DNA of 64,000 nucleotides from Spirodela intermedia (taxonomy: Eukaryota > Streptophyta > Magnoliopsida > Alismatales > Araceae), in assembly GCA_902729315.2 (NCBI GenBank), contig LR746266.1:2552759-2616758 (forward strand). The letters run 5' to 3'. Positions 43,601 through 55,516 of this stretch are shown here, piece by piece. The translations under genes and the position numbers were made by a program. Every line of letters starts with the position of its first letter. Positions within the stretch are counted from its first letter, which is position 1. The notes beneath the pieces were generated by a model. It was not told the origin of the DNA. It saw only the letters and a program-made list of their open reading frames with translations, and ran no database searches.

Positions 43601-44654
43601 GGTTTCAGCACAAGATTGCAAACCACACTCTTTTCAAATCTTAGTTTTCTTTCAATATCAAAGACATTGTTTTTCTTCTATTTCCTCTTCAATATGCTTC
43701 TCCACTCAAGGTATTCTCTTCTCTCGTCTAGACTCTGGTTTTGGCTCCATCATGAATTTAACCAATGATTTGACCCTCTAAATGATTCTACTCTCATATC
43801 ACCATTACAACTAACCTCTAAGATTATAATGTATATCAGTAAGGAGCTAGGAGTTTTCATAAAAATATGAAAAAGTTTGAAGATATGGTTTTGGTGATAT
43901 ATCCTTTTATTTCTCAAGTCATGAGCTTTTAGTGCCTGTTGTCCTAGTATTATTGTTGTTTTCCCATACTGAATACATCCCTAATATATTTAGACAAAAA
44001 TTTGAGTTTTGCAAGCCAAAACTACTTTGGATTGCATTACATTAGAAGGGTCTAAATATTTATTTATGTATCCAAATTCCTCTTATTTTATTTTAAGTGT
44101 GCCCTCATTTATCACAAGAAAAAATAAGAGCTTCAATAAGAATAATTTTTGGCCTTCTATCTTATGTTTATTTATTTTTATAATATTAAAAAAGCTTATA
44201 ATAATTTTTTTTCCAAGGAATGAATTATATCTAAGTTTTATGATTTAAATGAAAATCTATTTTTTATTAATCCAAAAGATAAATTTAAAATCAGCATGTT
44301 GGCTTTGCAATTGTTAGTTTCATTATTTCTCAATTACAATGTTTGACTAAAATCTTGAGTTTAATTGTGCACTCTTGGTATGTGATAAGTAGTTAATGGA
44401 AATTCATTAAAAGTCTACTAGTTTTTAATTAGATGACGATTATTTAGATGACACCTCATCTCTCTAAGCCATTATACACAAGTTATTTTCCTCAATTTTT
44501 TTTAATTTGGGGCATGATCAAAAACTTATTACAGATTTTCCAATGAAGTAATTCATGTTTTTGAACAAAAAAGGTCAATGTGTAAAGTGTTTTTCTGCAA
44601 AAATAATTTTGATATGTTACCCATGGTATAATTGTTAATTCGAAGAAAGCTGGC
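37601..44654. other. AT-rich gene-poor stretch
   Basis: About 7 kb with no supported gene. Noted items: a GTATAAAAGGGG TATA-like motif near 37971 followed by leader-like purine-rich sequence, possibly an old LTR promoter; a 34-bp direct repeat (41222-41255 and 41270-41303, each beginning AAGTCTAAGAATTCCAGAC); and one short open frame at 42296-42496 with a protein-like cysteine/tryptophan-containing stretch. All other frames are short and have no family resemblance. Confidence 0.5.
41222..41303. repeat. 34-bp direct repeat, two copies 48 bp apart
   Basis: Copies at 41222-41255 and 41270-41303 share AAGTCTAAGAATTCCAGAC and a following tacataaa-tttga with few mismatches. Probably a small local duplication. 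Confidence 0.7.
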
Positions 44655-46041
44655 TGATAAGTCTTCATTATCATGAGTTAATAATTAATAAATAATATAG
44701 TTTTAGTCTTAACTCATGATAAATAGACTTATATTTGTGTTAAAGTGTGAAAAGTAGTTTTCAATTGATTAACGTGAATTTTTGGGTAATTATGTGATTT
44801 TATATGAATTTATATGATTTTTATAGTCTTACTTTTGAGATAAATGAAGAAAAGAAATAAAAATAAAAATATAGCAAAATGGGGGGGACCTGCCACCCAG
44901 CCAGCCCGCAAGCAAGTCGGAAGCATAGTTGGGGAGGAGCTGCGAATAAGGGCTCAAATAGCTAGGACTGATAGGAGCACGTGTGCGCCACTCCCTTTCC
45001 ACGTCACTAGTGGGTAGCCAACTATGAGGCAAGGAGTGGTCGTACACATGCGAGAAAGTGACTTGATTCCAAATGTAATATTACTATATATTTGCCAAAA
45101 ACTTCGCGACACAAGCGATGTGAGATTAAACTTGCATCACACCTTCCCTAGAAAGGGTGGGCAACCGGCACGGGTTAAAATCCTCCTAGAGCCAAAACTC
45201 ATATTTTTTATTTGATTATTGCGACTTTCTTGCAGATCGCCGGTGAACGATTAAGCTACTAGAATCGTTGGATCATCGGCGAAAAGCTCGTCAATGCGAT
45301 TTGCGCAGCATTGTTACTAAAATTACTGAACGATTTGTGAGAAAAGGATCGCGAATCTATCGAGTAAAACATCTCCGATTGATCGATGAACAAGCCGTCG
45401 TCAAGAAGAGGATGATCTATTGGGAGACGAGTCGCCACCTCTTGAGAGCGTACCAAATGCGATGAAGAGCCTCTCCTTGTTGTGCAGACCTAAGGATGAA
45501 GTTCCTTAACATGCACCCCACCTCCATCTAACTCCTCTCCGTCAGGAGATAGCCGCTAGAGAGCTGCAAAGTCGTCATTTTTATGCTCTGCCGGGTGACA
45601 GCCATCGGAAACGATTCGACAACCCATTTCATTGATCTCTAGACTTTGCAAGGAGATCTATAGATTGCCCATGTCGTCCTTATTTAAGGAGAGCCTTCGA
45701 GGCTGTGAACACTACATGACGATTGATAATTCTTCATTATCATGAGTTAATAATAAGTAAATAATATAGTTTTAGCCTTAACTCGTGATAAATAGACTTA
45801 TATTTGTGTTAAAGTGTAAAAAGTGGTTTTCAGTTGATTAATGTGATTTTTTGGATAATTATGTGATTTTATACGAATTTATATGATTTTTACAGTCTTA
45901 CTTTTGAGATAAATGAAGAAAAAGAAATAAAATATTGCAAAATGGGGGAGACCCGCCGGCCAGCCGGGCCTGCAAGCGGGTCGGAAGCTCAGTCGAGGAG
46001 TAGCCGCGAGCAGGGGCTCGAGCAGGTTGGACCGATAGGGG

Positions 46042-46047
46042 CACGTG
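46042..46047 (+). promoter_or_regulatory. G-box (CACGTG) inside LTR copy B
   Basis: CACGTG is followed by an ACGTCA at 46065-46070. The same G-box is kept in copies A, C and D; in E and F it has changed to CACATG. Such ACGT-core elements bind bZIP and bHLH factors, so the LTR promoter could be stress- or light-responsive. This is inference from the motif only. Confidence 0.45.
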
Positions 46048-46236
46048 TGCGCCACTCCCCTTCCACGTCACCGGTGGCCAGCCGGCTGTGGGGCAAGGAG
46101 TGGTCGTACACGCGAGAGAAGGGACTTTGCTTAAAAAGCTAACATTACTATATATTCGCCTGAAAAATCGGCGCACAACCGATGTGGGACTAAACCCGCG
46201 TCACACCTTCCTTAGAAGGGGCGGACAACCGGCACG

Positions 46237-46247
46237 GGTTCGAATCC
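46237..46247 (+). promoter_or_regulatory. Pol III B-box-like motif (GGTTCGAATCC) in LTR copy B
   Basis: The sequence equals the tRNA T-loop/B-box consensus GGTTCGANTCC. Related copies are seen in C (inverted, around 56630), D (GAGTTTGAATCC) and E (GGGTTCGAATC). The neighbouring bases do not form a good T-stem and no matching full tRNA cloverleaf was found, so it is not called as a tRNA gene. Confidence 0.35.
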
Positions 46248-47928
46248 TCCCAGAGTCAAAATTCATATATTTTTATCTGATTATCGCGACTTTCCTGCAG
46301 ATCGCCGGTGAAGGATTAAGCAACCAGAATCGCTGGATCATTGGCGAAAATCTCGTCAACGCGATTCGCGGAGCATTGCTACTAAAATTGCTGAACGATT
46401 CGCGATAAAAGGATCGCGAATCCATCGAGTAAATCATCTCCGATTGATCGACGAACAAGCCGTCGTCGGGAAGAGGACGATCCGCCGGGAGACGAGTCGC
46501 CACCTCCTGAGAGCGTACCAGATGTGATGAAGAGCCTCCTCTTGCTGCGCGGACCTGAGGATGAAGCTCCCTGACACGCGCCCCACCTCCATCCAGCTCC
46601 TCTCCGTCGGGTGACAGCCGCCGGAGAGCCGCAAAGTCGTCATTTTTCTGCTCCGCCGGGTGGCAGCCGCCGGAGACGACTCAGCAACCCATTTCATTGA
46701 TCTCTAGACTTCGCGAGAAGATTTAGAGATTGCCCACGTCGTCTTTGTCCAAGGAGAGCCTTCGAGGCTGTGGACACTACATAACAATCCTCCCGAACGC
46801 TCAGGATTCCGGTGCATCGCCGACGCATCGCCGTCGCGACGCCAGAACTTTGTTTTCTTGCTTTCAACTTACTTTACGCTTCATTTAGTGATAGTTTTTG
46901 TGATTTTAATTTACCAAAATATACTTTGTTCTATTACGATTCTTCCGGCTTTTACAGATCTTAATTTGATTAATTAAATCGTCTGAAATCACTTACGTAA
47001 GAATCGCCAGGCGGAACTCTGTTTCTGCCTGATTCGCGTTCGCCGGGTGCTGACGTCATCTTGACGCCCGCACCCTTATTTCCCTTTTTCGTGAATTTTA
47101 AATATATTTCCTTTTTATTTCCTAGTATAAAATTCATAGAAAATCGTATTCATTGAGAAAAATTCTGAATAATTACTAGATATTATATTACATCCCTGTG
47201 ATCGACTTGGAAAATTACCGCTATTTTTGGAATTTTTATTGAATTATAATTGATATATTTATTTAGAAATACTTCTAAATATCTGAAAATTCGTATTTTC
47301 TAGTTTTATAAATTTTATATTTGCGTGATTTAATATACAACGACTGAGTCACGTCAACGACCCTCCCGAACACTTAGAATTCTAATACATTGTTAACGCA
47401 TCACCGTCGAGACGTTGAAACTCTATTTTTCTACTTTCAACTTAAGTTTTATTTCATTTAGTGATAATTTATGTGATTTAAATTACTAAGATATACTTCA
47501 TTCAATTACGATTTTTTCGGCTTTTACAGATCTTAATTTGATCAATTAAATCATCTGTAATCGCTCACGTAAGAATCGCTAGGTTGAACTCTATTTCTAC
47601 TTGATTTGTATTCACCGGGCGCTAATGTCATCCTAACGTCTGCACCCTTATTTTCTTTTTTCGTAAATTTTAAATATATTTCATTTTTATTTCTTAGTAT
47701 AAAATTTATAAAAAATAATATTTTTTGAAGAAAATTTTAAATAATTACTTGATATTATATTACATCCCTATGATTGACCTGGAAAATTATCACTATTTTT
47801 GAAATTTTTATTAAATTATAATTGATATATTTATTCAGCAATACTTGTAAATATTTGAAAATTTGTATTTTCTAGTTTTATAAATTTTAAATTTATGTGA
47901 TTTACTATACAACGACTAAGTCATGTCA

Positions 47929-50582
47929 CTAGCTTTAATGCCACTTGCTAAATTAGCACTAGAAACTAGGGGGGTGAATCAGTCTTTTAGTAGTTTCTAT
48001 TGAATTCTTGATTCTTTTTCAATCTAGTCATACAAATTTATGGTGTGGTCGACTTGACCTACTCCACACTAAGAGGACAGTGTCTTTTCTTTGACTAAAT
48101 CTTTGACTTTACTAAAAAGAAAATTTCAATAAGCTTATCATTAGAGTTAACAATGATAGCCAAGTCTTATTATTTTTCCCTAAAACCGTTGTTAATACCT
48201 AATTTTTATATAATAATTGAAGAAGAATGATACTAAATACCACATTAACTAAGTTCAAATGAAATCAAATTGAATAGAAAAGATCAACTAGATTTAATAA
48301 CATGTTTCATGAGTTCTTGTTGGACCAACATATTATTTTTTAGAAATGACCATTTGACGATTTAACTTATATCCTAAGATGACTATTCACAACATATAGT
48401 CTTGAGAAATATTTTTTAATTGACAGGAAAATGATGAAAATTAAATATAGGAAAAAAAACCCATGGACTTATGTAAATTTATGTAGGGTAGTAAGATGTT
48501 AATAGGCCAATGATACCAAGCCCTATATGAAAGCCCATCATAAAAGCTTAAGTCGGAGATGTTAATGGGATAATGATATCAGGCCTAATATGGAGGCCCA
48601 TCATTGAGACTTCGTAGGGTGGGGGGGAGAGAGAGAGAGAAGAGACCACGACAGGGCTAGGGGGCAGAAGGGCATCACAACAAAGGTGAGCATGGCGGCG
48701 TCCACAGCAGGCTGAGCATGGTGGTGGTGGATGGAGCAACTCCATGGCTGGCTGAGCACAGCAGCAATAGACAGACTGCCCTCTGGGTGACTGACGGAGG
48801 GCAACGGACAAGGGGACTAATTAACTAAGCTTATTTCGTCCAATTTGTGTTTCATTTTCGTTGTTTTCACTAGACTAGCCATGTGAGTGACAGACATGTG
48901 GTGGGGTTAGACTGTTGGCCTACTGATTTATGTTTCTAGTTAGTTTTGTGCGTGAAGTTAGTTTTAGCAGTTTTATTTTCATCCTTGGTTGGCAAATAGG
49001 GCATGTTCATTTTCAGTTCGTCTTGAAATTTGTTTTCTTACTGCAGGAGTGATGTCCATGACTTCAGTTCCAATGTTGAATGTTGTTTACACATTGCCTA
49101 TTCTCTCCCCTCTTCTTCTCTTCTTTTTCCTCACTTCTCCATGCACTTTCCTTGCTACTATCTTCTTACTAGTGAAGATGTGGCAACAGTGACTAGGAAT
49201 TAGAGAAAACCTTTTTTCATAGTTCCTTTTATGGCAATTAGTATCTGAGAATGGAATTTGATATTATGAATTTGAAAGTCATCCCTGAGGATTGACCTAA
49301 ACTCACAATAAATTTAAAGCTAATTTTCATCTTCTAAGTTCTGTTATAATTGTCAAAATTCAATGACTATGTGTTGATCAACCATCTTCAATGCTCATGA
49401 CTCTACCTTTGCCCAACATGACTAGCACCCTATTAATCCCTTCTAGATTTACAACTCTAGGTCCACAAAAACAAAATTATCACATTTTTAATCCCTCCTA
49501 GATTGATGATTTTTTCTTGGTTCATGTCAAATGAGTAATGGCTCTACTCAAATGAACAAATTACTATTTTAGTCAAATTACACAGTTTGAATGGGTTACC
49601 ATTTATTTCACATTTCAGCCCACAACTTCCTTGTGTAAAGCTCTTTTTCTTGATATGGTATAAGCCATTCCTGTGAGGAAACTTGAATACTTGAGTAGCA
49701 ACTAGATTCCACTTCTTTTTTGGTGGTTTTAATGTGGGTCTATGTCCACTCTTTATACTTAGGGTTTTGGAACATCCAAAAGATATTTTCAATGGCTAGA
49801 TGTCAAGTCATTTGTTGTCACGTGTACAAATCAATTTATGTTTGATAAATTATCAAATAAAATTTAAAATTTTACCAATTCGAAAAATTTCACTTTTCAT
49901 GAACTTGTATCCTGTTCGCCTATATTAGTGATAGAAACCTGTATTTAAAAAATTTCTGATAGAGATAATTTTACCCCTCAAGTATTTTTCTTTGTTAAAG
50001 AGACATTTTCATCTTCAATGATTTAAGATCACAACGGGATAAATTTTTACCTTGCTAACGTTCTCGTTTTACCCTTCTATCCACCTTTTCATGATCAAAG
50101 CTATTTACACTCCCAAAACCGTAAGGCATAATACATCATTTGTATTTGAAGATTCATCTCACCTACCTCTCGTATAAGTCAAGGATATAATGTGAAGGGC
50201 ATTTACGACTTGATGTTCATCTGTATTTTACATGCGTTGAAAAGAATTCTTTGCAAGAAACTACTAGACTGGTTTTATTTTTAAATCACAATTGTATAAA
50301 TTTCTGGTAAAGTTTTGTCTTGTCCTTTTTCTCAGAAATCTCTTATTTAAAAGTTTAAGTTTGGTAGATACCATTCCGGCAAGCACAATGCGATATTTCC
50401 AGCCTTTCACATCCGTAAAAACTTTTTCTTCCTATTCTAGTCCATGAACAATCATGCTTGATTCACACCATGCTATAAATAGGTATATGGCAATGTAGAT
50501 CATAGTTTAATATAATGGAACCTTATGTGGTTCGTCGTCGGTTCCCAGTGATGGAGGTACAGGGGAGGAATATAACATCATC
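47929..50582. other. Gene-poor spacer between LTR A and the receptor-kinase pseudogene
   Basis: AT-rich. It holds an imperfect tandem duplication (48495-48620), a short GA run near 48628-48640 and a GC-richer patch (about 48600-48800) with open frames on the minus strand that have low complexity and no family match. A stretch near 47965 (ACTAGGGGGGTGAATCAG) resembles G-run sequences common near plant LTR ends, without further support. No gene is called. Confidence 0.45.
48495..48620 (+). repeat. Imperfect 63-bp tandem duplication, two units
   Basis: Units 48495-48557 and 48558-48620 both begin GATGTTAAT-GG and share an AATGATA-CA segment and a GCCCATCAT segment. They differ at roughly a quarter of positions, so the duplication is old. 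Confidence 0.65.
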
Positions 50583-53311
50583 TCAATGCCCTGTTTTGAT
50601 CCCAAGAACGGCACTGTCATCCGGGATACCAGAATACATGTTCCCGTACGCCGTCGACTGACCTTGGCCCAACTGGTTATCAGTTCCCTCCGGAGTGTAT
50701 GGGGTAAGCGAAGGGTTCTCCCATGGTAGGCCGCCCATTGCATGCAGAGCTATAGTGACTTCTTTCATAGTTGGGCGGTCGAACCCCCTCATGCTCAGAC
50801 ACCGGCATGCTAGCTCAGCGATATCAACTAGCCTCTCCATCTGATCATCCTGAAGAACGTCAGCGTCCAGAATCTCCGCCAACCTGTCATGCCGGAAATA
50901 GGACACGAAGGTCATAGCCAGACCCCGGTGATCTCCGGCATCTTGGGCCTGAAATGGCTTTCTCCCGGTCAGCAGCTCCACCAGCACCACGCCAAAGATG
51001 TAGACGTCGCTCTTCTCCGTGAACTGATACGTCTGCAGGTACTCCGGGTCGAGGTAGCCGCAGGTTCCATGCACCACTGTCGCCACCTCCGCCTCGTCGG
51101 CCGGAGCTACTGCTGAAGCCCCGAAGTCGGAGACCTTTGCCCGGCAGTTCCCGTCCAGAAGAATGTTGGACGTCTTGACGTCCTTGTGGAATATCGGGGG
51201 TGAAGCGTACGAGTGCAAGTACGCCAGAGCTTAGGAGATCTCTGAAGCAATCCTCAGGCGGGTTGCCAGGGCGATCGGCTCTCCGCTCCTCCGGCGGTGG
51301 ATTAAGCCGAAGAGCGTGCCGCCCGGGACGAATTCGTAAACAAGCATGGGGACCTCCACTTCGAGGCAGCAGCCCAGGATCTTGACCACGTTGAAGTGGT
51401 TGATCTGGGAGAGGATGGCCATCTCCCTGGCGAACTCCTTGCTCTCCCTCTCGTCCATGATTCTGGACTTCTTGATGGCAACAAGCACCCCGCCCTCCAG
51501 TCGGTCCATTTAGACCACGCCGTAGCCTCCTCGCCCGATTATTCGGTCGTCGTGGAAACCGTCAGTGGCCTTGACCAGCTCCGATTCGCTGAATATCTTG
51601 AAGGTGTTTCCCGGCTGAGATGAGATATGCTCCTGCAGCACGAGGCCCCCATTCTGCTCGAACATCCTTCTTTTGAGTTCCGCAAACTTTTTCCTCTGCT
51701 TGACGACTTTTCTCTTTTGAAATACCCAGCAAAAACACGTGGTCCCGGCGAGAATATGACCCCCGTTTTCTTGGAGTTTAAGAGCTCGGGGAGACGATTC
51801 AACGCACCAATAATAAGCCAGAGTGGCGGAATATCAACCCGGAAGAAGGTAGTGCTGACTTTTAGGCTCCCTACAGCTATTCAGACGGAAAGCAGACGCG
51901 AAACCATAGTCAGTTTGCTTGAAAACGTAAAGATATCAAACTTTCCAAGGATTCACCGATTCTAACCCGTGAAATGTGATTGTGAGCTAAAAATGGAAAC
52001 TTTACTCGCAGAGACTTCATCAATATTGTCAAAATCCCACATTTTCTGAAAATTAACGCCTCAAAACATTGCGTGAAAGCCTGCTCAGTCAGGTCTTAAT
52101 TTGGGTCGTGTCCAATCTTCGAGGGTTCAACCTGGGGCCCTTTCTTATGAATCCAGGGGCCCAACGCCCGTTTTTCATGAACTCTTACCTGTGCTGGCTC
52201 GGAGCGGCCGAGATCCGGCAAGGTAAACTGAAATTTCTAAACCCGATCATTCGAAAAGTAAACTCCAGCAAAGTTTCTATATTTCAAATCTTGAAGAATT
52301 GAATCATAACCTAAGTACATCTTCCTAATATTATATATAAAAGAAAATAAAAGAAATTCATGTCTGAGCAATATGGGTAAAATAGAGGCAGGTCGTCGTG
52401 GAGCCCGCAGTCGCTATACCTTCGCAGCCGCTCTCCAGATAAGGATTGCCGTTGTAGCTGGAGCAGCGACAGAGGTATCCGACGCGGCCCTCATACCGAC
52501 CATAGCATCTACTGTTATTGCTGGGGCAGGCGTATCCCCTGGCAGAATTTCTCTCGGCTTCATCGTAGGTCTGGTTCCCGATTGACCAATCGAGCTCTAT
52601 GGGTACATCCGCGTCGGCCAATTTTCTGTCATCGAGATCAGAGGGGGGAAAATCGTAGCTATACCCCGACGCCAAGAACGCGAAGCCACAATGGTCGGAG
52701 GCTAGGGAGTTGGCGTAGTTAGCAAATCTGCTGATATTCGCCTCCAGAGACTTGAGGCCGTTGGGGATCTCTGACGTGCAGCAGCCCAATCCCCATCGAG
52801 ATCCCAATCCCTTACAGCCGCTTTCCCTCAGAGCCTTCGAGCTGGTGGAATAAGTCAAGCAGCCGGCGGCACCTTCTTTGAAATGGACGAACGCCTGGGT
52901 GTCGCAGCCGACTACCATGAAGGTGTTTCTTGTTTTCGAGAAGGTGTAAGGTAGTGAGCCGAAATTATAGGAGAGGTGCCTAGTGCTGGTTGATCCGTTC
53001 TGGAAGAAACACTGATGACCGACGTATCCCTTGACTGTCAGCGTGCCTTGGGTGATGTCGATCTTAATGATCTCGAGCGGGGGGTCGGTGATGAGAATGG
53101 GTTTCGGAGGGTTGGATGTCTCATCGCAGGTTATACCAAAGTTGCCGTATTCCGCAGCGTAGCACCCGTCTCATATGCCAAACGGGTAGGGGATATCGAT
53201 CTTGCCGCACTTGTCTCTGCAGGACCGGCGTGCGGTGTTGAAAGCTCTCGTAGTCTGGGGTGCAGCTGTGAACACCAGCTGCAGTAGGAGCAGGAATCGA
53301 ACTAGACTCAT
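50583..53311 (-). pseudogene. Wall-associated receptor kinase (WAK)-like pseudogene with three in-frame stops
   Basis: Exon 1 (53311-52420) encodes a signal peptide (MSLVRFLLLLQLVFTAAPQ), then a GUB_WAK pectin-binding region with many cysteines (CRDKCGKIDIPYPFGI, NFGITCDE, GCDTQAFV, ending YNGNPYLESGCE). The kinase exon (about 51740-50583) has juxtamembrane FQKRKVVKQRKKF, glycine loop GRGGYGVV, VAIKK, a catalytic loop reading HKDVKTSNILL, DFG and GTCGYLDPEY. Three stops interrupt otherwise continuous frames: TGA at 53173-53171 where Gly is expected after PYPFGI, TAA at 51512-51510 where Tyr is expected in GVVYK, and TAA at 51233-51231 before ALAYLHS. No frameshift is seen in these exons. No EGF or transmembrane exon is recognisable in 52419-51760. 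WAKs normally link pectin sensing to kinase signalling at the plasma membrane; this copy is probably non-functional. Confidence 0.85.
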
Positions 53312-55516
53312 TTCTCTCTCTCTCTCTCTGTCCCGTCTCTCACTCTCTCTCCCTCTCTGTTTCTCCTTCTCGCTCTCCTTCTCCCTTGTCTCCGTGCCTC
53401 CTCTCTGTCCGTCTGTCTGTCTCTTGTCCGCTTCCCTCTCTCCGTAGTTGTAAATCTTCCATTTCGAGTCGTCTATATACCGGTCTGTGGTCCTAAAACT
53501 GTACATTTTGTTAGTCAACAATGGATACCGGTGCTGTGGTCAGCAAATGGACCTCGACGGAAAAGAAACTGACGGCGTACGTCTTGATGATGGGACATAT
53601 CTTCCCCCATGCCGTGTCCGTTGGGCATATATCCAAAAGCGAACTTGAGGGAACCCATGAGAGAGAGAGACTGTTCCTGTTCCACAGTATGAGTTTTTTT
53701 CGGGAATTAAAATCGGTAGTCACTGATAAAATAACCTATCAAAAGGTCAATCACGGAAAAAAATTGAGATACCCACATGTCACCAAGTTAAAACTTTATA
53801 CTTTCGTCGATATATAGTTGGCAATTATTGTTAAATGATCCAATAATTTTCATATATCATCAAGTTCATTATTAAATCTACTGTAAGCAAACTTCAAAAC
53901 CGAATTTGACGCAAGTCAGGTTGAATGAGATGTTTCCTTTTTCTTGGCAATAAACTTAGAAAGAAAGGTTTTTGGTTTGTAGTTTTCCACTCTACTATGT
54001 AGCATACTTGGTAACTACTAAGTGCTCTCTTTAATCTAGAGTTTTTAAACTATGTGAAAAGTATATGCCTACAAGTATCTGTCTCTCTAGTTTCTTTTTC
54101 GTAAGGATATAATCATCTCTCATAATTCATATCACATGATCCCTTAAAAATGTCTCGTTCTACAATTTCTGACTTATAAAATATGACTAAAACTAAGTTC
54201 TCTAGATGGTTGAGCATTAACCATTGGCAATTAACTTTTGAGCTGAATGACCTAAAAGTTTTAAATTTTGATATTAACTTTTTGTCCACATTTTCCTACA
54301 GGAGAATTTAATAAAATAATTGCGTCAACATTAAATGGTAAAAGATGGTAAATTACACTTTATAAGAGTAGTTCTCGCACCTATACCAAGGGACGTTTTC
54401 GTTTGTTACCGGTTAATATCAGTCCCTAGTCTCACTTGCATGAATTCGAGGGAAGAGTTCTCATAAAGTCAAGGGTACATCCATGTTCGGGTAAGCTAAG
54501 ACCTACCAAAAGTCAATTGACCAAAGTTGGGCTACAAGCTAAAGGGGGGGTTTAACAGGAGGCCAGCATTACAAACAATAACGCCATCGTGATGGATAAT
54601 TTTGCAATGAAGAAGATGATACAAGGCAATAGTCGATAGAAGAGCCTGGATATGAGGAAACTTCCTAGAATGCAGTTGATAGTTGGCTTAGGGAGTTGGT
54701 CAACGTTCTTTGTTATTGAATAGTAAGTTTTGAACAGTCTTTAGGTATTTTTCAAAATTTCAACATGACATGAAATTTTCCGATGATTTAAGTTCTTAAA
54801 TTTTCATTGATCTTCTTGGCCAAGGATGCAAAGATTCTCGAAATATTTAACATCCACTTGAGTAACTAATTATTTAATGTAGTCATAGACCTCAGAAAGA
54901 CCTGTCTTTTTTGAGGTCTATAAAATATTTGTAGTTTTAAATGAGGAATTGATTTTCATCTTTGAAGTAGAAGAAAATTGATATCAACTTTATACTTTTT
55001 ATATGATGTGAAACATGTAATAAAAGACTACTACTGAAAAATATTGATATTGAGACTTTAGGATTGAGATAATAATAGGGTTTCTTGAATAATATGCTTT
55101 TAGTCTAGTTTTTTATTGGACCACTACAGATTGCATGTTTCAAAACTTGCACACCACAAGTACAACATAATGCACAAATTCTGTCTAATACACTAAGTTG
55201 CGAACACTGGGAAGAATTTCAATTGTCAATTTATTAGAGCTGGCATATGCAAAATCTAGAAAGAAGCAAATAAATAATTGCTTCCATGGAAATGAGATTC
55301 TGCATCTAATTAAACTCTTTTAAATTGTGAGATTACTACTTTATCAACCTTTCCAGAGATTATCAAAATATCTCAAGTATCATATTAAATATTTTGGAAT
55401 ACTTTTATCTCTATGATGTGTTTAAAAGACCATCAAGGTCGTTATTCTTGAATAGGGTTTTTTTGGATTGTAACAATTGTTGATTGATAGTTTTTTAAAA
55501 GAAACTTGTTGATCCC
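53312..55516. other. Spacer upstream of the WAK-like pseudogene, with CT-rich tract
   Basis: Directly before the pseudogene start lies a CT-rich, microsatellite-like tract (about 53312-53440), which on the gene's own strand is GA-rich leader sequence. The rest is AT-rich DNA with no supported gene or transposon domain up to the inverted solo LTR at 55517. Confidence 0.5.

Larger units (their letters stand above)
45724..47356 (+). mobile_element. Solo LTR, copy B (nested in copy A)
   Basis: A 1,633-bp LTR from TGATAATTCTTC to GAGTCACGTCA. It is inserted into copy A at A's CACTACATGACGAC sequence. The flanks ACGAT (45719-45723) and ACGAC (47357-47361) form a 5-bp duplication with one transition. 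It keeps many CpG sites that copies A, D, E and F have lost. It carries a G-box CACGTG (46042-46047), a CTATATATT TATA-like box (about 46148-46156) and a B-box-like GGTTCGAATCC (46237-46247). Confidence 0.9.
44655..47928 (+). mobile_element. Solo LTR, copy A (interrupted by copy B)
   Basis: Left part 44655-45723 and right part 47362-47928 join to one LTR of about 1.63 kb. It starts TGATAAGTCTTCATT and ends AGTCATGTCA. The flanks are CTGGC (44650-44654) and CTAGC (47929-47933), a 5-bp target-site duplication with one transition. No internal domain exists, so it is a solo LTR. It has lost many CpGs compared with copy B, consistent with greater age. The superfamily (gypsy or copia) cannot be told from the LTR alone. 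Confidence 0.85.

Noticed and set aside
46231-46255. Possible tRNA gene in the LTR
   Set aside because: Only the T-loop consensus is present; the T-stem pairs poorly and no acceptor or anticodon arms were found.
45898-46697. Several open frames of 60-106 aa in the LTR copies, recurring at equivalent positions
   Set aside because: They recur because the LTR repeats, are in both strands, contain no gag/pol motifs and are broken in some copies.
53202-53447. Plus-strand open frame rich in serine and leucine near 53.3 kb
   Set aside because: It is the complement of the WAK-like signal-peptide exon plus a CT-rich microsatellite tract.
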